64,000 bases of DNA. Origin: Pseudomonas sp. MWU15-20650. GTDB taxonomy: Bacteria > Pseudomonadota > Gammaproteobacteria > Pseudomonadales > Pseudomonadaceae. Location: assembly GCF_023242475.1 (NCBI RefSeq), contig NZ_JALJFG010000002.1, forward strand, positions 186,001 through 250,000. The letters run 5' to 3'. Positions within the stretch are counted from its first letter, which is position 1. Every line of letters starts with the position of its first letter. The notes under the pieces were generated by a model. The model was given only the letters and a program-made list of their open reading frames with translations. It had not been told where the DNA came from and did not search any database. The translations under genes and the position numbers were made by a program. This document shows, piece after piece, positions 44,734-52,891 of this stretch.

Positions 44734-46192
44734 GCATTTGACCGAACGTCGCATCCGACTCCCGGTACCACGCTCGTTGCTCGGGCGCATGTTGATGCTG
44801 ACCTTGCTGGCGGTGTTGTTCGCGCAGACGCTGTCCAGCGTCATCTGGGTCTCGCAGTTGCGTGCCACTCAACTCGAGGGCCTGGTCACCAGCGCCCGGA
44901 GCCTGGCTCACTCGATGACGGCCAGCGTGAGCTATTTCCGCTCGTTGCCGGTGGCCTATCGACCGCTGGTCCTCGACCAATTGCGCAGCATGGGTGGCAC
45001 GCGTTTTGTGGTGACCCTCAACGACCGCCCGCTGGACATGGCGATACTGCCGCAGACCCCGCGCAAGCAGGCGGTGCTGGAAGCGGTCGATGAAGTACTG
45101 CGCCAGACCTTGGGCAGTGACGTGCATATTTCGGTGGAATTCGTCAGCGCCGAAGACTTGCGCATCTTCAATGCGGGCTTGAAGCTCGATGAACTGCCGC
45201 GCTCCTGGGCGCATTACGCGCTGACCCTGGAACCGGTAAACCCACCGGTGCTGGTGACCCAGATCCAACTGGCCCCCGGTGAGTGGCTGTACATCGCCTC
45301 GCTGTTGCCTGAACCCTACACCAGCCTTGAAGAGCAGGGCCTGCCGTCCCAGCAAGTGTGGTTTATTGTGCTGACCAGCGGCTTTCTGCTGCTGTTCATC
45401 GGCCTGTTGGTGCACTGGCAAAGCCGACCGCTCAAGCGCCTGGCACGGGCGGCGCGGGATATGTCCCTGGGGGCCGATGTAGAGCCCGTGGCCGAAGGCG
45501 GCGGCAGTGAAGTGGTGGAAGTGGGCCGCGCATTCAATGCGATGCGCGAACGCATCAGCCGCTACCTGACCGAGCGCAGCCAGTTATTCAGTGCGATCTC
45601 CCATGACTTGCGCACACCGATCACCCGCCTGCGCCTGCGCGTCGAGTTGCTCGAAGACGAGAATCTGCAAACCAAATTCGGCCGCGACCTGGATGAGTTG
45701 GAATTGCTGGTCAAGGGCGCGCTGCAATGCGTGAAAGACACCGACATCCACGAGAACATCGAACCGGTAGACCTCAACCACGTACTTGAATGCCTGGTGG
45801 AACCGTACCTGGCGCCCAATGGCAATGGTCGCGTAACCCTCCTGGGGCGTGCCCTGACGACCTATCCGGGCAAGCCGCTGGCGCTCAAGCGCTGCATCGG
45901 CAACCTGATCGACAATGCACTTAAGTACGGGCAGAACGCCCATTTGCATATCGAGGACGACGGTGTGGAGTTCATCCTGCACGTCGATGATGAAGGCCCC
46001 GGCGTGCCGGAGCAGCGCCTGGAACAAGTCTTCGAACCGCACTTTCGCTTGGCTGGGCAGCAGCAAGGTTACGGCTTGGGGCTGGGCATTGCGCGCAACA
46101 TTGCCCACAGCCACGGGGGAGAAGTGAGTTTGCAGAACTTGCGTGAAGGCGGCTTGCGGGTGACGTTGCAGTTACCCCGTAGTTTGGACTGA
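44723..46192 (+). CDS. gtrS: Glucose-sensing histidine kinase GtrS/GltS
   Basis: 489-residue membrane kinase. Two membrane segments (about residues 20-42 and 207-227) flank a periplasmic domain thought, in P. aeruginosa GtrS, to bind 2-ketogluconate and 6-phosphogluconate. HAMP, DHp (AISHDLRTPITRLRLRV) and ATPase (LIDNALKYG, DDEGPGVP, GYGLGLGIA) follow. ATG 44723 overlaps gltR. The order edd-glk-gltR-gtrS matches P. putida, but the glucose ABC transporter genes that follow there are missing here; a REPIN and an AraC gene follow instead. Confidence 0.92.
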   Translation: MPTEHLTERRIRLPVPRSLLGRMLMLTLLAVLFAQTLSSVIWVSQLRATQLEGLVTSARSLAHSMTASVSYFRSLPVAYRPLVLDQLRSMGGTRFVVTLNDRPLDMAILPQTPRKQAVLEAVDEVLRQTLGSDVHISVEFVSAEDLRIFNAGLKLDELPRSWAHYALTLEPVNPPVLVTQIQLAPGEWLYIASLLPEPYTSLEEQGLPSQQVWFIVLTSGFLLLFIGLLVHWQSRPLKRLARAARDMSLGADVEPVAEGGGSEVVEVGRAFNAMRERISRYLTERSQLFSAISHDLRTPITRLRLRVELLEDENLQTKFGRDLDELELLVKGALQCVKDTDIHENIEPVDLNHVLECLVEPYLAPNGNGRVTLLGRALTTYPGKPLALKRCIGNLIDNALKYGQNAHLHIEDDGVEFILHVDDEGPGVPEQRLEQVFEPHFRLAGQQQGYGLGLGIARNIAHSHGGEVSLQNLREGGLRVTLQLPRSLD

Positions 46193-46210
46193 CTGAATGT
46201 ATACGGTGCA

Positions 46211-46298
46211 AATGTGGGGGCTTGCTCCCGATAGCCGTGTGTCGGTCAGCCTATTTGTAGCTGATTCACCGCCATCGCGAGCAAGCCCTCCCGCATTG
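46211..46298. repeat. REPIN
   Basis: AATGTGGGGGCTTGCTCCCGATAG and CATCGCGAGCAAGCCCTCCCGCATT are inverted around a partly palindromic centre (GTGTCGGTCAGC). It separates the convergent gtrS and AraC-family genes. Confidence 0.8.
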
Positions 46299-46312
46299 TG
46301 ATCTCCACCAGG

Positions 46313-47242
46313 TCAGATGCTCTGGCGCAGCCGGGCCAAATCGCGTAGTGGCGGTGCACCAAACAGCCGACTGTACTCCCGGCTGAATTGCGACGGGCTT
46401 TCATACCCCACCCGATACCCCGCCGCGGAGGCTTCCAGCCCTTCGGCGATCATCAGCCGCCGGGCTTCCTGCAAGCGCAGTTGTTTCTGGTATTGCAGCG
46501 GGCTCATGGCGGTGATCGCCTTGAAGCGATGGTGCAAGGTCGAGACACTCAGGTTCACTTCCTTGGCCAGGTCATCAATGCGCAGCGGTTGTTCGTAGTT
46601 GCCGTTCAACCACTTGATCGCTTGGCTGACCCGATGGCTCTGACTGTTGGCTACGGCAATTTCATACAGGCGATAACCCTGCGGCCCTCGCAACAGGCGG
46701 TAGAGAATTTCGCGGTTGATCAACGGCGCCAGCATGGCGATGTCTTTCGGCGAATCCAGCAGACGTGCCAGGCGCAGTACGGCGTCAAGCAATTGGGTGT
46801 CGATGCGGTCAACATACATCCCGCGGGAAGTCGGACGCGACGGAACGCCCATCGGGCCCGCCTCTGCGATCAGCGCGGTGAGTTGCGCCGGGTCAATGTT
46901 GATACGCACCGACAAGTTGGGATCTTGCGGGGTGGCCTCGATGATCCGGCCGGCCACTGGCATTGCAACCGAGAACACCAGGTAATTGAGCGGGTCGTAG
47001 GCGAAGATTTCGTCGGCCAGGCGCACTTCCTTACTGCCGCTGGCGAGGATGCACAGCGCAGGCTCCACCAGCACCGGCATGAAGTCGCGCGGGGTGTTGT
47101 GGCGGTTCAGGTACAGCGAGGTGATCGCCGTCCCGTAGGAGCCGTCTTCCCAGGTGTGGCGGTGCACGATACTGGCCAGCTCGGCGCGCTGCTTTTCCAT
47201 CTCGGCATCGAGGGGAAGGGACTTCAGTTCCGGCGACGGCAT
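46313..47242 (-). CDS. AraC-family transcriptional regulator with AraC_N domain
   Basis: 309-residue regulator. The N-terminal AraC_N (PF06719-type) domain has FMPVLVEPALCILASGSKEV; two helix-turn-helix motifs occupy the last 100 residues (LRIDDLAKEVNLSVSTLHHRFKAIT; AGYRVGYESPSQFSREYSRLFG). Relatives include YqhC-like regulators of aldehyde reductases. Target unknown; the divergent ABM monooxygenase gene is a candidate, and matching inverted 11-mers lie in between (47315, 47444). Confidence 0.9.
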   Translation of the reverse strand: MPSPELKSLPLDAEMEKQRAELASIVHRHTWEDGSYGTAITSLYLNRHNTPRDFMPVLVEPALCILASGSKEVRLADEIFAYDPLNYLVFSVAMPVAGRIIEATPQDPNLSVRINIDPAQLTALIAEAGPMGVPSRPTSRGMYVDRIDTQLLDAVLRLARLLDSPKDIAMLAPLINREILYRLLRGPQGYRLYEIAVANSQSHRVSQAIKWLNGNYEQPLRIDDLAKEVNLSVSTLHHRFKAITAMSPLQYQKQLRLQEARRLMIAEGLEASAAGYRVGYESPSQFSREYSRLFGAPPLRDLARLRQSI

Positions 47243-47314
47243 GGGGCGTCCTCTACACGCTTTTTTGATGGGATCAGCTTAACGGCGGCTTTTCAAAGAG
47301 TGTTACGTCGATTC

Positions 47315-47325
47315 TGCACAATCCT
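47315..47325 (+). promoter_or_regulatory. Inverted-repeat half A in the AraC/ABM intergenic region
   Basis: TGCACAATCCT, exact reverse complement of 47444-47454. The 327 bases from 47243 to 47569 hold no gene I can support, only these repeats. A binding site for the AraC-type regulator is possible. Confidence 0.4.
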
Positions 47326-47443
47326 TGCCTGATCCTGCGATATGTCGTGAATCAGGCAAGTGTGGCGCCTGTCATCTCCCTGAAACACTGAGCCTGGGCC
47401 AGGGAAAAATGCCGCAGGCCAGACCCCTGTCTACGCTTCTCGC

Positions 47444-47454
47444 AGGATTGTGCA
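47444..47454 (-). promoter_or_regulatory. Inverted-repeat half B in the AraC/ABM intergenic region
   Basis: AGGATTGTGCA on the plus strand. Read on the minus strand, TGCACAATCCTGCGA shares its last part (ATCCTGCGA) with sequence at 47332-47340 next to half A, so the site may be longer than 11 bases. Confidence 0.4.
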
Positions 47455-47569
47455 ATAAGCCTGCAGGAATTGACTAACCGCGCCCGCACCCGCGCCGTTA
47501 TCTTTGATCCTGTGGCAACACGCCCTCACAGTGCTTGCCGAGCATCACTTCTCAACGGGAGAGTCGAAC

Positions 47570-47911
47570 ATGTCCACCCCCATTCCCGCGAGCCATATGG
47601 CCTTTATCCGTGCCCGTACCGGGTGCAGCACCGAACTCGGTGCACGCTTGAGCAGTTTGATCGAACCGGGCCGTCAGGCTCAGGGTTGCCTGCAATTTTC
47701 GTTGCAGCACTCCCAGGTCGATCCCGATGTCTGGTTGATCTCCGGTTTCTGGAACAGTGAGCAGGCGATGAGCGCCTATTTCAACTCGCCGGCCCTGATG
47801 ATCTTCACCGAGCTGTTGAACGACATGGTCGTGCGCAGCATGGACTTCCAGACCTTTACTGATGCATCCGCGGCCCATGCTTACGGCGAGTACCTGCAAC
47901 TCGCCGGTTAA
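47570..47911 (+). CDS. ABM-domain (antibiotic biosynthesis monooxygenase-type) protein
   Basis: 113 residues with the dimeric alpha-beta ABM fold: MAFIRARTGCSTELGARLSSLIEPGRQAQGC divided at FIRARTGC and LIEPGRQAQGCLQFSL, then VDPDVWLISGFWNSEQAMSAYFNSP and MDFQTF. Such proteins are quinol monooxygenases, haem-degrading IsdG relatives or dimerisation modules. I see nothing that sets the substrate. Its promoter region is shared with the AraC-family gene, which may regulate it. Confidence 0.8.
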   Translation: MSTPIPASHMAFIRARTGCSTELGARLSSLIEPGRQAQGCLQFSLQHSQVDPDVWLISGFWNSEQAMSAYFNSPALMIFTELLNDMVVRSMDFQTFTDASAAHAYGEYLQLAG

Positions 47912-47965
47912 AAACACCGTGCCTGGTTTAGAATGGCCGACTTCCCACTGGCCAGGACCTGCAAC

Positions 47966-48211
47966 ATGGCACGTAAACAATTTGCCCATCACGAAGCCGT
48001 TTCCGCCGTAGTACCGGGTGAAGGGGGCTACAGCGCTGCTGTCGCCGTCAAGGCACTCGATGGCATGGGCGCACCGCAGTTTCACAAGATCCTGGATGGA
48101 CAGAAGTTCACGACCGCTTCGGATGCCGATGATGCGGCGACGCTGCAACTTGAGCACTTGGTCGATGTGGATGCAGAAGGCCAACTGACCTGGGCAACTG
48201 CCGCGAACTAG
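47966..48211 (+). CDS. Small conserved protein, unknown function
   Basis: 81 residues, ATG 47966 (MARKQFAHHEAVSAVVPGEGGYSA). The upstream frame also has an ATG-like start at 47933 but it would extend into sequence preceding the predicted start without family support. It is polar, has no membrane segment or signal, and I recognise no domain. It follows the ABM gene by 54 bases and precedes a REPIN, so the two could be cotranscribed. Confidence 0.6.
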   Translation: MARKQFAHHEAVSAVVPGEGGYSAAVAVKALDGMGAPQFHKILDGQKFTTASDADDAATLQLEHLVDVDAEGQLTWATAAN

Positions 48212-48229
48212 GCAACACCGATGAGCCAA

Positions 48230-48317
48230 ATGTAGGGGGCTTGCTCCCGATAGCCGTGTTTCAGTCACCCTATCTATATCTGACACACCGTTATCGGGAG
48301 CAAACCCCCTCCCACAT
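48230..48317. repeat. REPIN
   Basis: ATGTAGGGGGCTTGCTCCCGATAG and TATCGGGAGCAAACCCCCTCCCACAT surround a centre resembling that of the REPIN at 46211 (GTCAGTCACC/GCTGACAC-type). It lies between convergent genes. Confidence 0.82.
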
Positions 48318-48325
48318 TATTTCAG

Positions 48326-48958
48326 TCAGGGTTGGGGGGCGCCTGGGCGGTACATCTTGAACAACGCCTCCGGGCCCAGCTGGAAGTAATCCGCCGGGCC
48401 GCCGCCGCGCAGTATCGGCTCGGCGGCGGCGGTGTCGTAGACCCCGTCCTTGAGCAGCCACTTGGCAATGTGCACCGCCACGACTTCGCCCAGCACCAGC
48501 CAGCTTGGCACCAACTGCTTGTCGGCGCGCTGCAACTGAATGATCTGCGTGACCTTGCATTCAAACGACACCGGGCTCTCGCCCACCCGTGGCACTCCGA
48601 CGATTTTCGACGCCACTGGCGTCAGGCCCGACAACTCGAATTCGTTCACCTGCGGCGCGACCGCTGCGCAACTCTGGTTCATCTGCTCGGCCAATGGACG
48701 AGTGGCCAGGTTCCACACGAACTCACCGGTCTGTTCGATATTGTTCAGGCTGTCTTTGCGCCCGACACTGGAAAACCCGATGATCGGCGGAATGTAGTTG
48801 AAGGCGTTAAAGAAACTGTAAGGCGCCAGGTTCAGGCGACCATCACGGTCGTGGGACGAAATCCAGCCAATCGGGCGTGGACCGACAATCGCATTGAACG
48901 GGTCATGGGGCAGGCCATGGCCGTTGGCCGGTTCGTAGAAATGAATATCGTCAGGCAT
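48326..48958 (-). CDS. Flavin reductase family protein
   Basis: 210-residue FMN-binding split-barrel protein. It has the family core FNAIVGPRPIGWISSHDRDGRLNLAPYSFFNAF divided around GPRPIGWIS and LNLAPYSFFN, and IGFSS/EFVWNLAT. Such enzymes reduce flavin with NAD(P)H or act on small flavin-dependent substrates. I use ATG 48958 (MPDDIHFYEP), preceded by AGGA; the frame stays open 57 codons further but without recognisable family sequence. It is divergent from the repeat membrane protein. Confidence 0.82.
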   Translation of the reverse strand: MPDDIHFYEPANGHGLPHDPFNAIVGPRPIGWISSHDRDGRLNLAPYSFFNAFNYIPPIIGFSSVGRKDSLNNIEQTGEFVWNLATRPLAEQMNQSCAAVAPQVNEFELSGLTPVASKIVGVPRVGESPVSFECKVTQIIQLQRADKQLVPSWLVLGEVVAVHIAKWLLKDGVYDTAAAEPILRGGGPADYFQLGPEALFKMYRPGAPQP

Positions 48959-49147
48959 GCCCGGGGTTCCTGCTGCGCGGTGTGTGAGGCCGTCATAGTG
49001 CAACCCATGACGGTGAATTTCCATCGGCTCCATGGAATTTTCATTCGCTGCCCACCTATTTTTCACAGCTCTACGTTCAGTCTGCGCGCCGGGTCGACAC
49101 CCCATCAGTCGGCCGTTGAAAGACAGCACTATGGAGCCTTCTCACCC

Positions 49148-49903
49148 ATGAACAAACTTCCTCAGATCACCCTGGCGTTCTGGGTCATGAAAATCTGCGC
49201 AACCACCTTGGGCGAAACCGCCGGTGACTTGTTGTCGATGACCCTCAATGTCGGCTACGCCATCAGTTCGATGATCTTGATCAGCGTGTTCCTGGTCACC
49301 CTGGTGACGCAACTCTGGTCGAAAACCTACAACCCGGTGCTTTACTGGATCGTGATCCTGTCCACCAGTACGGCCGGCACGACGATGTCGGACTTCATGG
49401 ATCGCACCCTGGGCCTGGGCTACGCCACGGGCTCGATGATCCTGATTGCGATCCTGATGATTATCTTCGCGCTGTGGCACGTCAGCGGTGACTCGCTGAA
49501 CGTGAACAAAGTGCAGACCTTTCGAGGCGAGCTGTTCTATTGGATGGCGATCCTGTTTTCCAACACCTTGGGCACCGCACTGGGCGATTTCCTGGCTGAC
49601 GATTCAGGGCTCGGTTTTGCCGGGGGCGCCTTATTGATTGGCTCGGCGATTGCTGTGGTCGTGGCGCTTAAATACTTCACGCGGATTTCGTCGGTGCTGT
49701 TGTTCTGGGTCGCGTTTGTATTGACCCGACCGTTCGGCGCGACCCTGGGCGATTTCTTGACCAAACCCCATGAAAAGGGCGGGTTGGATTTCGGTACCAT
49801 CGGATCGTCCGCTGTGCTGGCGGCGGTGCTGGTGGTCATGATTGTCGGCGCGTCGTATGCGCAGCGCCGGTATGGCCGGCGAGAGGTTGCAGAGCTGTCC
49901 TGA
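49148..49903 (+). CDS. Eight-helix membrane protein built of four W-x9-G-x4-D repeats (COG4705-like)
   Basis: 251 residues, almost all membrane. Four copies of the unit [Y/F]W-x9-G-x4-D occur at W12/G22/D27, W67/G77/D82, W132/G142/D147 and W187/G197/D202, so each membrane-buried Asp recurs at spacings of 55, 65 and 55. After each of the first three Asp a G-[Y/F]-A follows at 9 residues (36, 91, 156). The symmetry implies an ancestral two-helix unit duplicated twice. It resembles uncharacterised COG4705 proteins; I know no assigned function. A metal or cation site formed by the Asp residues is inference. A ribosome site is weak; it stands alone and ends in a terminator. Confidence 0.85.
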   Translation: MNKLPQITLAFWVMKICATTLGETAGDLLSMTLNVGYAISSMILISVFLVTLVTQLWSKTYNPVLYWIVILSTSTAGTTMSDFMDRTLGLGYATGSMILIAILMIIFALWHVSGDSLNVNKVQTFRGELFYWMAILFSNTLGTALGDFLADDSGLGFAGGALLIGSAIAVVVALKYFTRISSVLLFWVAFVLTRPFGATLGDFLTKPHEKGGLDFGTIGSSAVLAAVLVVMIVGASYAQRRYGRREVAELS

Positions 49904-49910
49904 CCGGACG

Positions 49911-49952
49911 AAAAAAGGGACTGTGTCAGTGAATGACACAGTCCCTTTTTTA
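49911..49952. terminator. Bidirectional terminator
   Basis: AAAAAAGGGACTGTGTCA GTGAA TGACACAGTCCCTTTTTT is a perfect stem with A- and T-runs on both sides, between the repeat membrane gene and the convergent permease gene. Confidence 0.93.
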
Positions 49953-49962
49953 TGGCGAAACC

Positions 49963-51282
49963 TTAGTCCGTGGTAATCCGTGAATGCTTACGGGTGTCTT
50001 TCATGGTCACGTAGACCAAAAGCGACACGGCGATACACGCAGTCACGTACCAGTAGTAGCCGGTCTCCATGCCGATGCTCTTGAACCACAGCGCGATGTA
50101 TTCAGCGGTACCGCCGAAGATCGACACCGTCAGTGCATATGGCAGGCCCACGCCGAGGGCGCGGATTTCTGTCGGGAACAACTCCGCTTTCACTACGGCG
50201 TTGATCGAGGTGTAGCCGCTGACGATGATCAGCGCCGCCATGATCAGGAAGAACGCGCCCCACCAGGTCTGGATGGTGTGCAGGGTGGTGAGGATCGGCA
50301 CCGTGAACAGAGTGCCGAGGATACCGAAGGCAATCAGGATCGGCCGTCGGCCAATCTTGTCCGACAGCCCGCCGACCAGGGGTTGCAGGCACATGAACAG
50401 AAACAGCGTGGCCGCCGAGATAGTGGTGGAGTCGGAGATGCTCATGCCGACGGTGTTCACCAGGTATTTCTGCATGTAGGTGGTATAGGTGTAGAACGCC
50501 AGGGTGCCGCCCATGGTCAGGCCGACCACGGTCATCAGTTCCTTGGGGTGGCGCATCAAGGTGCGCATTGCGCTTTCCTTGGCTTTTTCTTTCTTGGTGA
50601 ACGACTCGGTTTCTTCCATGCCGCGACGCAGATAGAGCGCGACCACTGCGCACAGGGCGCCGATGGCGAACGGAATGCGCCAGCCCCAGGCGTACAACTG
50701 CTCGGTGCTCAGCAGTTGTTGCAGCACGATCAGCACCGCCAGCGCGATGAGTTGGCCGGAGATCAGGGTCACGTACTGGAAGCTGGAGTAGAAACCACGA
50801 CGTTCCTTGGTTGCCATCTCGCTGAGGTAAGTGGCGGAGGTGCCATATTCGCCCCCGACTGACAGCCCCTGCAGCAAGCGGGCAAACACCAGCAGGATGG
50901 GCGCGCCGATACCAATGATTTCATAGCCTGGGCTCAGGGCGATCAGCAGCGAGCCGAAGCACATCAGGTATACCGAGGCCATCAGGGCTTTTTTACGTCC
51001 GACCTTGTCGGCGTACAGGCCCATCAGCCAGCCGCCGATCGGGCGCATCAGGAAGCCCACGGCAAAGATGGCGGCGGTGTTGAGCAATTGGGCGGTGGTG
51101 TCGCCTTTGGGGAAGAAGGTCTTGGCGAAGTACAGCGAGAACGCCGCGTAGACGTACCAGTCGTACCACTCGACCATGTTGCCGACCGATCCGCTGAAGA
51201 TCGACTTGATGCGGCTCGAGGTGGTGCGCTCCTGCGCTTTTACGGCCGTCGATCCCAGAGGCACGGTGTTGGAGTTATCCAT
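49963..51282 (-). CDS. MHS-family MFS permease, alpha-ketoglutarate/dicarboxylate type
   Basis: 439-residue 12-helix proton symporter. The Metabolite:H+ symporter pattern is strong: GNMVEWYDWYVYAAF, ADKVGRKKALMASVYLM and ARLLQGLSVGGEYGTSATYLSE. Closest in mind is KgtP (alpha-ketoglutarate). ATG 51282 has AAGGA 7 nt upstream; ATG 51297 does not. It is preceded by a sigma54 promoter (51347-51361) and two upstream palindromes, and the adjacent kinase and sigma54 activator are of the DctB/MifS and DctD/MifR type. P. putida has the same order (PP_1400-1402, recalled). Confidence 0.88.
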   Translation of the reverse strand: MDNSNTVPLGSTAVKAQERTTSSRIKSIFSGSVGNMVEWYDWYVYAAFSLYFAKTFFPKGDTTAQLLNTAAIFAVGFLMRPIGGWLMGLYADKVGRKKALMASVYLMCFGSLLIALSPGYEIIGIGAPILLVFARLLQGLSVGGEYGTSATYLSEMATKERRGFYSSFQYVTLISGQLIALAVLIVLQQLLSTEQLYAWGWRIPFAIGALCAVVALYLRRGMEETESFTKKEKAKESAMRTLMRHPKELMTVVGLTMGGTLAFYTYTTYMQKYLVNTVGMSISDSTTISAATLFLFMCLQPLVGGLSDKIGRRPILIAFGILGTLFTVPILTTLHTIQTWWGAFFLIMAALIIVSGYTSINAVVKAELFPTEIRALGVGLPYALTVSIFGGTAEYIALWFKSIGMETGYYWYVTACIAVSLLVYVTMKDTRKHSRITTD

Positions 51283-51346
51283 TGAAGGATCCTTCATCTA
51301 GTTGTTTTTATGGAGCGTGCATGAGCACTGCCTGGTTCGGGCTATA

Positions 51347-51361
51347 GCAGGAGCTGTGCCA
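51347..51361 (-). promoter_or_regulatory. Sigma54 (-24/-12) promoter of the permease gene
   Basis: Minus strand TGGCACAGCTCCTGC matches TGGCACR-N4-TTGC with GG and GC in the right spacing; only the first T of the -12 element is C. It lies 65-79 bases before the permease start. Confidence 0.8.
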
Positions 51362-51404
51362 GGTAGATGGAGGTCCGGTTTAGAAGGGTTACAGGATTTT
51401 TTTG

Positions 51405-51418
51405 AGCGGAAAGTTGCT
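51405..51418. promoter_or_regulatory. Putative activator-binding site (UAS) 1
   Basis: AGCGGAAAGTTGCT, an imperfect version of the palindrome at 51437-51450. Centre spacing is 32 bp, about three helical turns. Confidence 0.5.
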
Positions 51419-51436
51419 GATGATTTTGAGGGGGTG

Positions 51437-51450
51437 AGCGGAAATCCGCT
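51437..51450. promoter_or_regulatory. Putative activator-binding site (UAS) 2
   Basis: AGCGGAAATCCGCT, a perfect inverted repeat (AGCGGA/TCCGCT around AA), 76-89 bases upstream of the -24 element. It is a good candidate site for the neighbouring sigma54 activator. Confidence 0.55.
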
Positions 51451-51466
51451 TATGGCTGCTGACGTC

Positions 51467-51533
51467 ATCGCGGGCAAGCCCACGCCTACACTTGAATGTG
51501 TTCACCCATCGAAATGTGGGGCTTGCTCGCGAA
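51467..51533. repeat. Degenerate REP pair
   Basis: CGCGGGCAAGCCCACGCCTAC and ATGTGGGGCTTGCTCGCGA are inverted, diverged REP arms between the UAS sites and the activator gene. Confidence 0.5.
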
Positions 51534-51563
51534 GACGTTCTTGCTAGCGATGCGTAAGCAGGA

Positions 51564-52889
51564 TCAGAGGAACATCTCCCGCACCAGCCCATGTCGCTGC
51601 ATCTTTTCATTGAGCGTTCGGCGCGGCAGTTGCAACTCGGCCAGCACCGCCTTGATATCACCTTTGTGGCGAGTCAACGCGGCTTTCAGGCAGTGTGCCT
51701 CGAACGCCTCTTGCTGGGCGGCCAACGACTGCCCGGCTTCGATCCCTTCCGGTTCCGGCTCGTCCAGCCCCAATACCTGACGTTCGGCGACGTTGGCCAG
51801 TTCGCGTACGTTACCCGGCCAGTCATGGTTGAGCAGGCGCCCCAGCTGTGGCCCACTCAAGGGCTCGACATGGCGGCCCAAACGCTCGGCAGCACTGTGC
51901 ACAAAATGTTCATACAACAACGGGATATCTTCGCGGCGCTCGCGCAGCGGCGGCAGGCGCAGTTGCGCGACATTCAGCCGATAGGCCAGGTCTTCACGAA
52001 AGCGCCCGGCGCGAGCCTCTTCCAGCAAGTCCGGCTTGGTGGCGGCGATGATGCGCAGGTCCACATGGATACTCTGGTTGGAACCCAGCCGCTCCAGCTT
52101 CTGTTCCTGCAACACCCGCAGCAATTTCACCTGTTGCGCCAGGGGCATGCTTTCGATTTCATCCAGGAACAGCGTGCCACCATGGGCGTATTCCAGCTTG
52201 CCGATACGCTTGCCCTGGGCGCCGGTGAAGGCGCCGCTTTCGTGGCCGAACAACTCGGCTTCAAACAGCTGCTCGGGAATGGCTGCGCAATTAAGCGCGA
52301 CAAATGGCTTCTTCGCGCGCGGGCCGAAATCGTGCAGGCAGCGGGCGACCAGCTCCTTGCCGCTGCCGGTCTCGCCGCGGATCAAGACATTGACCGGCAA
52401 CGTCGCCAGATCCAGCACCTGGCGTCGCAGGTTTTGCAGGCTACGCGACACGCCCAGCAGGCTCGACTCCAACTGTTCACGGTGATCGGCCTGCTGGTGC
52501 AGGCGGCGGTTTTCCAGGATCAGGCCGCGCTTGTCCAACGCCCGGCGCAGGCTGTTGAGCAGGGCGTCCGGGCTGAAGGGTTTTTCCAGGAAGTCGTAGG
52601 CGCCGTCGCGCATGGCCTCGACGGCCATCGGCACATCGCCATGGCCGGTGAGCAGGATCACCGGCAAGTCGACGTCGCGCCGCTGCACTTCGGCCAGCAG
52701 CTCCAGGCCGCTGAGCCCGGGCATGCGCACGTCGCTCAAGATCACCCCGGGAAAGTCCTTGGGCAGTTGCGCCAGGCAGGCTTCGGCACGGCTGAACACC
52801 TGCACCTCAAACCCTGACAGGTTCAGCCACTGTTCGACGGCCGTGCGAATGCTGGCTTCGTCATCGACCACAATCACCGCGTTCAACAT
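51564..52889 (-). CDS. Sigma54-dependent response regulator (DctD/MifR-like)
   Basis: 441 residues: receiver (phosphoacceptor about Asp53 in VILSDVRMPGLSG), AAA+ domain with Walker A GETGSGKE, the sigma54-contacting loop GAFTGA, Walker B GTLFLDEIES, and a C-terminal Fis-type helix-turn-helix (KGDIKAVLAELQLPRRTLNEKMQRHGL). It should drive open-complex formation at the sigma54 promoter of the adjacent permease. ATG 52889 starts two bases after the kinase stop. It is named DctD or MifR by homology; adjacency to a KgtP-like permease favours the MifR (alpha-ketoglutarate) role. Confidence 0.92.
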   Translation of the reverse strand: MLNAVIVVDDEASIRTAVEQWLNLSGFEVQVFSRAEACLAQLPKDFPGVILSDVRMPGLSGLELLAEVQRRDVDLPVILLTGHGDVPMAVEAMRDGAYDFLEKPFSPDALLNSLRRALDKRGLILENRRLHQQADHREQLESSLLGVSRSLQNLRRQVLDLATLPVNVLIRGETGSGKELVARCLHDFGPRAKKPFVALNCAAIPEQLFEAELFGHESGAFTGAQGKRIGKLEYAHGGTLFLDEIESMPLAQQVKLLRVLQEQKLERLGSNQSIHVDLRIIAATKPDLLEEARAGRFREDLAYRLNVAQLRLPPLRERREDIPLLYEHFVHSAAERLGRHVEPLSGPQLGRLLNHDWPGNVRELANVAERQVLGLDEPEPEGIEAGQSLAAQQEAFEAHCLKAALTRHKGDIKAVLAELQLPRRTLNEKMQRHGLVREMFL

Positions 52890-52891
52890 GG

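Noticed and set aside
48332..49147. Long 5' extension of the repeat membrane protein frame
   Set aside because: It is antisense to the flavin reductase gene; the membrane pattern starts at ATG 49148.
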